Shown piece by piece: positions 58,746 through 64,000 of a stretch of 64,000 nt of DNA. The notes under the pieces are model-generated. The model was not told where the DNA came from. It saw nothing but the letters and a program-made list of their open reading frames with translations, and searched no databases. The DNA lies in contig NC_010407.1 of assembly GCF_000069225.1 (NCBI RefSeq), forward strand, positions 1 through 64,000, written 5' to 3'. Origin of the DNA: Clavibacter sepedonicus. Its GTDB lineage: Bacteria > Actinomycetota > Actinomycetes > Actinomycetales > Microbacteriaceae. A program made the position numbers and the translations under genes. How positions within the stretch are numbered: position 1 is the stretch's first letter; the number at the start of each line of letters is the position of its first letter.

Positions 58746-60116
58746 GTGGTTTCGGGTGAGTTGCGGCGGGAGTTCTTCGAGGTACTGGACCGGGTCGATG
58801 GCAGCATCACGGCTGCTGCGGCTGTGGTCGGGGTGAGTCGGAACACCGCGTACGGGTGGGCGCGCACGGCTGGTGTGCGTGGGCGCGGGAAGTCCGGTAC
58901 AGCGGGGCATCCAGGGCGTGGCGAGTACGAGCGGCTCCGCGTGGAGGGGATGTCCCGGCGGGTAGCCGCGTCGCGGGTCGGTGTGCATGAGCGCACTGCG
59001 CAGGACTGGGACCGCGGCTGGATGAAGCGGGGCAGTGTTCGGATTCATGCTGATGGTCGGCGGATCGAGTACAACACCGGGATGGCTACCATCACGGGAC
59101 CGCGTCTGCCCGCTGTCGACGCTGTTCTGCATCCGCGGTTCCTGACCGTGATCGAGCGGGAGACGATCGCGGATCTGCGCCGTCAGGACCTGTCGCTGCG
59201 CGCGATCGGGCGGGTTCTGGGTCGGCCGGCATCGACGATCAAACGCGAGCTCGATGCCCGCACGGTCGCGGGGACCTACCAGCCCCACGCGGCGCACCGG
59301 GCCTGGGCAGCGAGCCGCTCTCGTCCGAAGCGGGCGAAGCTCGCTCAGGACGGGCCGCTGCGGGACTACGTCGCACGCAAGCTGATGCTGCGCTGGTCAC
59401 CGGAGCAGATCTCCCGCCTGCTGGTTCGGGAGTTCCCGGGCGAGGAGAGTATGCGGGTGAGCACGGAGACGATCTACCAAGCGATCTACGTCCAGGCCCG
59501 CGGCGGACTGCGCCGCGAAGTCGCCGACGCGTTACGCACCGGCCGCACCCGCCGCAGACCCCGCACCCGCCCAGAGCATCGCACTCAACGGTTCGTGGAC
59601 CCGATGGTCATGATCGCTGACCGGCCCGCGGAGATCGAGGACCGGGCAGTCCCTGGGCATTGGGAGGGTGATCTGATCGTCGGCACGAGCTCACAGTCCG
59701 CGATCGTGACTCTGGTCGAACGCACCACCCGCTACGTCATGCTCGGCCATCTCCCCGGCGGGCATACCGCCGAGGAAGTCCGTGACGTGCTCGTGCCCTT
59801 GATCAGCACCCTGCCTGCACACCTACGTGGATCGTTGACCTGGGACCAGGGCGCTGAGATGGCGAGCCACCGCCAGATCAGCATCCAGGCCGGAATCCCG
59901 GTCTATTTCTGCGATCCGCACTCACCCTGGCAACGCGGCAGCAACGAGAACACCAACGGACTCCTGCGCCAGTACTTCCCTAAGGGCACCGATCTCGCCG
60001 CCCATACCTCCGCCGACCTCGAACATGTCGCTCAGCAGCTCAACGGCCGACCACGCAAAACGCTCGACTGGGACACCCCAGCCGAGCGAATGCGTGCTCT
60101 ACTGACAACCATCTAA
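58746..60116 (+). CDS. IS30-family transposase
   Basis: 456 residues. There are two N-terminal helix-turn-helix regions (about 20-90 and 135-175, RAIGRVLGRPASTIKREL) and the DDE domain. The catalytic residues are D309 (HWEGDLIVG), D367 (LTWDQGAEM) and E401 (GSNENTNGLLRQY), the IS30 signature. The start is the GTG at 58746. The frame is complete, so the element may be mobile. Confidence 0.94.
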   Translation: MVSGELRREFFEVLDRVDGSITAAAAVVGVSRNTAYGWARTAGVRGRGKSGTAGHPGRGEYERLRVEGMSRRVAASRVGVHERTAQDWDRGWMKRGSVRIHADGRRIEYNTGMATITGPRLPAVDAVLHPRFLTVIERETIADLRRQDLSLRAIGRVLGRPASTIKRELDARTVAGTYQPHAAHRAWAASRSRPKRAKLAQDGPLRDYVARKLMLRWSPEQISRLLVREFPGEESMRVSTETIYQAIYVQARGGLRREVADALRTGRTRRRPRTRPEHRTQRFVDPMVMIADRPAEIEDRAVPGHWEGDLIVGTSSQSAIVTLVERTTRYVMLGHLPGGHTAEEVRDVLVPLISTLPAHLRGSLTWDQGAEMASHRQISIQAGIPVYFCDPHSPWQRGSNENTNGLLRQYFPKGTDLAAHTSADLEHVAQQLNGRPRKTLDWDTPAERMRALLTTI

Positions 60117-60230
60117 ATCATCAGGTGTTGCGACGACCACGAGAATCCGCCGATGCGGGGGGGGGCGTCGTCGTCCCCACGCTCCTCCTCCCCGCCTGCC
60201 GCCGACCGGCCCCCGGATACGATTGCCCTG

Positions 60231-62114
60231 ATGACCTCCACCCCTCCCGCTCCCGCCTCGACCGGCGGCGGCACCGCGCTGGCCCCCGCCCTCGAGCGCC
60301 TCGGCACGGTCTTCGGGTACGACGCGTTCCGCGGCGACCAGCAGGAGATCGTCGAGCACGTCATCGGCGGCGGCGACGCCCTCGTGCTCATGCCCACGGG
60401 CGGCGGCAAGTCGCTCTGCTACCAGATCCCGAGCCTCGTCCGCGAGGGCACCGGCGTCGTCATCTCGCCCCTCATCGCGCTCATGCAGGACCAGGTCGAC
60501 GCGCTGCGCGCCGTCGGCGTCCGCGCCGCGTTCCTCAACTCCACGCAGGACCTCGAGACCAGCCGCGAGGTCGAGCGCGCCCTCCTCGACGGCGACCTCG
60601 ACCTGCTCTACCTCGCGCCCGAGCGCCTCATCCTCGACCGGATGGGCCGCCTCCTCGACGAGGCGCGCATCGCCCTGTTCGCCATCGACGAGGCGCACTG
60701 CGTCTCCCAGTGGGGCCACGACTTCCGCAAGGACTACCTGGCGCTGTCGATGCTCCAGGAGCGCTGGCCCGAGGTGCCGCGCATCGCGCTCACCGCGACG
60801 GCCAACGAGGCCACGCACGCCGACATCACCGCGCGCCTCGGCTTGGAGGACGCGCGCCACTTCGTCTCCTCGTTCGACCGGCCGAACATCCGCTACCGCA
60901 TCGTGCCCAAGGCCGAGCCGCGCAAGCAGCTGGTGGACCTCATCCGCACCGAGCACGCGGGCGACGCGGGCATCGTCTACTGCCTCTCCCGCAAGACCGT
61001 CGAGCAGACGGCCGAGGCGCTGAACAAGCAGGGGATCACCGCGCTGCCGTACCACGCGGGCCTCGACGCCGCCGTCCGGCAGCGCAACCAGGCCCGCTTC
61101 CTCCGCGAGGACGGCATCGTCATGTGCGCCACCATCGCGTTCGGCATGGGCATCGACAAGCCCGACGTGCGCTTCGTCGCCCACATCGACCTGCCCAAGT
61201 CCATCGAGGGCTACTACCAGGAGACCGGGCGCGCGGGCCGCGACGGCCTGCCGTCCACCGCCTGGCTCGCCTACGGACTGCAGGACGTCGTGCAGCAGCG
61301 TCGCATGATCGACCAGTCCGAGGGCGATGCGCAGCACCGCCGCCGGCTGTCGCAGCACCTCGACGCGATGCTCGCGCTCTGCGAGACGGTCGGCTGCCGC
61401 CGGGTGCAGCTCCTGCGCTACTTCAGCGAGGAGACGGGTCCGTGCGGCAACTGCGACACGTGCCTCGAACCCGTCGAGACGTGGGATGCGACGGTGCCGT
61501 CGCAGAAGCTGCTGTCCACCGTCGTGCGGCTGCAGCGCGAGCGGAACCAGCGTTTCGGCGCGGCGCACCTCATCGACATCCTGCTCGGCAACGAGACCGA
61601 CCGCGTCCGCCAGCAGGGGCACGACCAGCTCGCCACGTTCGGCATCGGCGGCGAGCTCACCGACGTGCAGTGGCGCGGCGTGGTCCGGCAGCTGCTGGCC
61701 CAGGGCCTCCTCGGCGTGAGCGACGACGGCTACGGCACCCTCGTCATCACCCCGGGCAGCGGCGACGTGCTCACCGGATCCCGGCAGGTGCCCATGCGGC
61801 AGGAGCCCGAACGCATCGTGCGCGGGCGCGGCACCCGCACCACGCGCAGCAAGGGCGGCCAGGTGGTGGACCTGCCCGAGGAGGCGCAGGGCCTCTTCGA
61901 GGAGCTCCGCGCGTGGCGCTCCGAGCAGGCCAAGGAGCAGGGCGTGCCCGCGTACGTGGTGTTCGCCGACGTCACCCTGCGCGAGGTCGCGACCGTGCGC
62001 CCGCAGGACCTCGGTCAGCTCGCGGGCATCACGGGCGTCGGCCAGAAGAAGCTCGACACGTACGGCGAGGGGCTGCTCGCGGTCGTCGCCGCCGGATCCG
62101 TCGCGGCCGACTAG
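60231..62114 (+). CDS. recQ: ATP-dependent DNA helicase RecQ
   Basis: 627 residues, a full RecQ. The helicase core has MPTGGGKS (to residue 61), DEAH (153-156, [14 protein letters not shown]) and [13 protein letters not shown] zinc cluster (CGNCDTC) and winged-helix RQC domain follow, then a C-terminal HRDC domain (about 545-625, [20 protein letters not shown]). The ATG at 60231 is 7 bases after TACGAT (60218-60223), a leaderless layout. The frame is open upstream to 60153 across a run of nine G, but that part is not RecQ-like. It acts in recombination repair. Confidence 0.95.
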   Translation: MTSTPPAPASTGGGTALAPALERLGTVFGYDAFRGDQQEIVEHVIGGGDALVLMPTGGGKSLCYQIPSLVREGTGVVISPLIALMQDQVDALRAVGVRAAFLNSTQDLETSREVERALLDGDLDLLYLAPERLILDRMGRLLDEARIALFAIDEAHCVSQWGHDFRKDYLALSMLQERWPEVPRIALTATANEATHADITARLGLEDARHFVSSFDRPNIRYRIVPKAEPRKQLVDLIRTEHAGDAGIVYCLSRKTVEQTAEALNKQGITALPYHAGLDAAVRQRNQARFLREDGIVMCATIAFGMGIDKPDVRFVAHIDLPKSIEGYYQETGRAGRDGLPSTAWLAYGLQDVVQQRRMIDQSEGDAQHRRRLSQHLDAMLALCETVGCRRVQLLRYFSEETGPCGNCDTCLEPVETWDATVPSQKLLSTVVRLQRERNQRFGAAHLIDILLGNETDRVRQQGHDQLATFGIGGELTDVQWRGVVRQLLAQGLLGVSDDGYGTLVITPGSGDVLTGSRQVPMRQEPERIVRGRGTRTTRSKGGQVVDLPEEAQGLFEELRAWRSEQAKEQGVPAYVVFADVTLREVATVRPQDLGQLAGITGVGQKKLDTYGEGLLAVVAAGSVAAD

Positions 62115-62528
62115 CGCGTCGGCCGACCAGGGCGCCGGCCGATGGGGGCTTCGGCAGACCAGGGCGACCGTCGGCCGGCCCGGGGCGGGGAGGAGACCCG
62201 GTCCCGAGCCTCGAGGGCTGCGGGACCGAGCCGCGCTCACGGCCGACTTTTACCCGAAGACCGGCCCGGCGCTGGCGGGACAGCTCACCCGAAGAGCTGT
62301 CGCCGTTGCCCACGATCGTACTGGTCCGGCTGCGCGCTCCTCGCGGGCTGTGGGGAGCGGACGCGGCGTGCTAGCGGGATGCTCCGGAGGCGGCCGGGCG
62401 ATCGGACCCGCATGTAAACAGCGTGTAACGGGAGGCCGCAAACGCTTCATCGGGATTGCCAACACCGTATGGCGTATTTGTAATATGTCACCTACCACCG
62501 GCTGCTCGAGGCCGGACGAGGGAGCGCC
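62115..62528 (+). promoter_or_regulatory. Gap upstream of the GH127 gene with a likely promoter
   Basis: 414 bases without a gene. The first half is very GC-rich with imperfect CGGCCGA-type repeats. The last 130 bases drop in GC. They contain TTGCCA (62456-62461) followed by TGTAAT (62479-62484) at 17 bases or TAATAT (62481-62486) at 19, a plausible -35/-10 pair. I see no clear palindromic operator like the one before the importer operon. Confidence 0.5.
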
Positions 62529-64000
62529 ATGGCAGTGACCGGAGCAGATGCGGATGCTATCCGCACGGGCGCGCGCCGCGGGGCCGTCCTCCCCACCACG
62601 GGATCCCGCAGCCCGCTGGGCGCCGATGCCGTCACCCTCGGCGGCGGCCTGCTCGGGGCCTGGCAGGAGCGCAACCGCTCCCGCACCATCCCCCACGCCA
62701 TCGCGTCGATGACCGCCGCCGGCAACCTCGACGACCTCCGTGCGGTCGTCGACGGGCCGGGCGAGCGGCCCGCGCCGCGCTACCCGTTCCTCGACACCGA
62801 CGTCTACAAGACCCTCGAGGGCATCGCCTGCGAGGTCGGCCGGGGCACCGCGAGCGCCGAGATGCGCGCCTTCCTCGCCGAGGCCACGGACGTGCTCGAG
62901 CGCGTGCAGGCGGAGGACGGCTACATCGGCTCGTACGTGCAGCGGCCCGGATCCGAGCGCGCGCCCTGGTCCGACCTCGCCTGGGGCCATGAGCTCTACA
63001 ACCTCGGGCACCTCATCCAGGCCGCGATCGCCGACTCCCGCCAGGGCGGCGACGGCCGGCTCCTCGCCGTGGCGCGCCGCTTCGCCGACGCCGCGGTCCG
63101 CGCGTTCGGACCGGGCGGACGCGTCGAGGTCTGCGGGCACCCCGAGGTCGAGATGGCGCTCGTCGAGCTGTTCCGCGAGACGGGGGAGCGGGCGTACCTC
63201 GACCTCGCCGCCGCGTTCGTCGACCGTCGCGGGCACGGCACGGTGGCGACGCGGATCTTCCCCGCCGAGTACTTCCAGGACGCCCACCCCTTCCGTGAGA
63301 TGCCCGCCGTCACGGGCCACGCCGTCCGCATGGCCTACCTCGCCGCCGGTGCCACGGACGTGGCCCTCGAGACGGGCGACGACGAGCTGCTCGCCGCATC
63401 CGTCCGCCTGTTCGACGACGCGGTGCGCACGCGGCTCTACGTGACGGGCGGACTCGGCAGCCGCCACTCGGACGAGGCGATCGGCGACGCGTACGAGCTG
63501 CCGAGCGAGCGCTCCTACAGCGAGACCTGCGCCGCCATCGCCGTGATGCAGTGGGCGTGGCGCCTCTTCCTCGCGACCGGCGAGCCCCGCTTCCTCGACA
63601 CGCACGAGACCGTGCTGCTGAACGCCTACGCGGTGGGCCTCTCCGCCGACGGCACGGGCTTCTTCTACGACAACCCGTTGCAGCGCCGCCCCGACCACCA
63701 CGCGCAGTCGGGCGCCGAGACCGAGGGCGAGCTGATGCGCCGCCCGTGGTTCACCTGCCCGTGCTGCCCGCCGAACATCGTGCGCTGGATGAGCGAGCTG
63801 CAGGACCACGTCGCGGTGCAGGACGGCGACGACCTCGTGATCGCCCACCCGACCGCGTGCGTGATCCGCACCGACGCGCTCGACGTGCGCGTGACGACCG
63901 CGTACCCATGGGACGGCGCCGTGCGCGTCGAGGTGCTGCGCGCATCCGGGGCCGAGAGCGGCATCGTGCTGCGTCGTCCGGGCTGGTGCCGGTCCGCGAC
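62529..64000 (+). CDS. GH127 beta-L-arabinofuranosidase, cut by window end
   Basis: 490 codons are visible and the frame is open at the window end; family members are about 640-660 residues. GH127 features include TDVYKTLEGIA, GHELYNLGHLIQAAIA and the zinc-thiolate site. E332 and C334 (SETCAAIA) with C412-C413 (CPCCPPNIVRW) correspond to E338, C340, C417 and C418 of Bifidobacterium HypBA1. The first Cys of the last pair is the nucleophile. GAGGGAG precedes the ATG. The substrate would be beta-L-arabinofuranosides, as on plant hydroxyproline-rich glycoproteins. Confidence 0.92.
   Translation, partial: MAVTGADADAIRTGARRGAVLPTTGSRSPLGADAVTLGGGLLGAWQERNRSRTIPHAIASMTAAGNLDDLRAVVDGPGERPAPRYPFLDTDVYKTLEGIACEVGRGTASAEMRAFLAEATDVLERVQAEDGYIGSYVQRPGSERAPWSDLAWGHELYNLGHLIQAAIADSRQGGDGRLLAVARRFADAAVRAFGPGGRVEVCGHPEVEMALVELFRETGERAYLDLAAAFVDRRGHGTVATRIFPAEYFQDAHPFREMPAVTGHAVRMAYLAAGATDVALETGDDELLAASVRLFDDAVRTRLYVTGGLGSRHSDEAIGDAYELPSERSYSETCAAIAVMQWAWRLFLATGEPRFLDTHETVLLNAYAVGLSADGTGFFYDNPLQRRPDHHAQSGAETEGELMRRPWFTCPCCPPNIVRWMSELQDHVAVQDGDDLVIAHPTACVIRTDALDVRVTTAYPWDGAVRVEVLRASGAESGIVLRRPGWCRSA

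Larger units (their letters stand above)
58693..60151 (+). mobile_element. IS30-family insertion sequence (1459 bp)
   Basis: The inverted repeats are 58693-58720 and 60124-60151. They share GGCGGATTCTCGTGGTC and then CGCAACACC, 26 of 28 bases. No target duplication is obvious (flanks GCG and GAT). One intact transposase gene fills the element. It lies between abfA and recQ, inside the stretch that links the two arabinofuranosidase genes. Confidence 0.9.

Overview
The window looks like the replication-origin end of a Clavibacter chromosome (family Microbacteriaceae, high-GC actinobacterium). It opens exactly on the dnaA start codon and runs dnaA, DnaA-box cluster, dnaN, gnd, recF, DUF721/dciA, gyrB, gyrA. 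The GC content is very high. The insertion sequences (IS481 family, insertion at CTAG), an endoglucanase-like gene and several plant-polymer genes fit this genus. Three near-identical IS481 copies in 64 kb suggest one of the IS-rich members (C. sepedonicus or C. insidiosus carry IS1121/IS1122-type elements). That species call is inference.

Layout. 1-12.5 kb: replication and topology genes, then tRNA-Ile and tRNA-Ala. 12.6-26.7 kb: the conserved actinobacterial cell-wall and growth block. It holds a cyclophilin, a rhomboid protease, a second DnaA-box cluster, crgA, a class E sortase and a trpG/pabA-type amidotransferase. It also holds the minus-strand operon fhaA-fhaB-pstP-rodA-pbpA-pknA-pknB, most of whose junctions overlap by 4-8 bases. 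26.6-36 kb: tRNA-Leu, an MprF-like DUF2156 membrane protein clipped by IS481 copy 2, a two-component system, a Zn-independent-type L36 gene divergent from a CobW-like gene across a palindrome, and a RecQ-like helicase. 36-43.8 kb: an accessory stretch with a secreted serine protease, a 1135-residue RHS/YD-repeat protein with a compositionally distinct C-terminal tip and an overlapping small membrane gene (candidate toxin/immunity pair), gene debris, and IS481 copy 3. 43.8-52.5 kb: mscL, an FmdB-type zinc ribbon, 5-formyl-THF cyclo-ligase, galU, an acetyltransferase, tRNA-Ala(CGC), a GH5 endoglucanase broken by one in-frame TGA, and a methyltransferase. 52.6-64 kb: an arabinoside utilisation locus (LacI regulator, ABC importer, GH51 arabinofuranosidase), an IS30 element, recQ, and a GH127 beta-L-arabinofuranosidase cut by the window end.

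How the parts fit. The first 26 kb is vertically inherited core. The Ser/Thr kinase operon couples sensing of cell-wall fragments (PASTA domains) to elongation enzymes (RodA/PbpA). The arabinose block pairs uptake with two different arabinofuranosidases, suiting life on plant cell walls. The mobile elements mark the edges of change. All three IS481 copies sit in GCTAG sites; two of these are the stop codons of dnaN and mscL. Copy 3 has mismatched flanks, which suggests a rearrangement. Both IS families carry an inverted repeat that can hide the transposase ribosome-binding site in read-through transcripts. Many single genes here have a TANNNT box 6-7 bases before the start codon, the layout expected of leaderless mRNAs.
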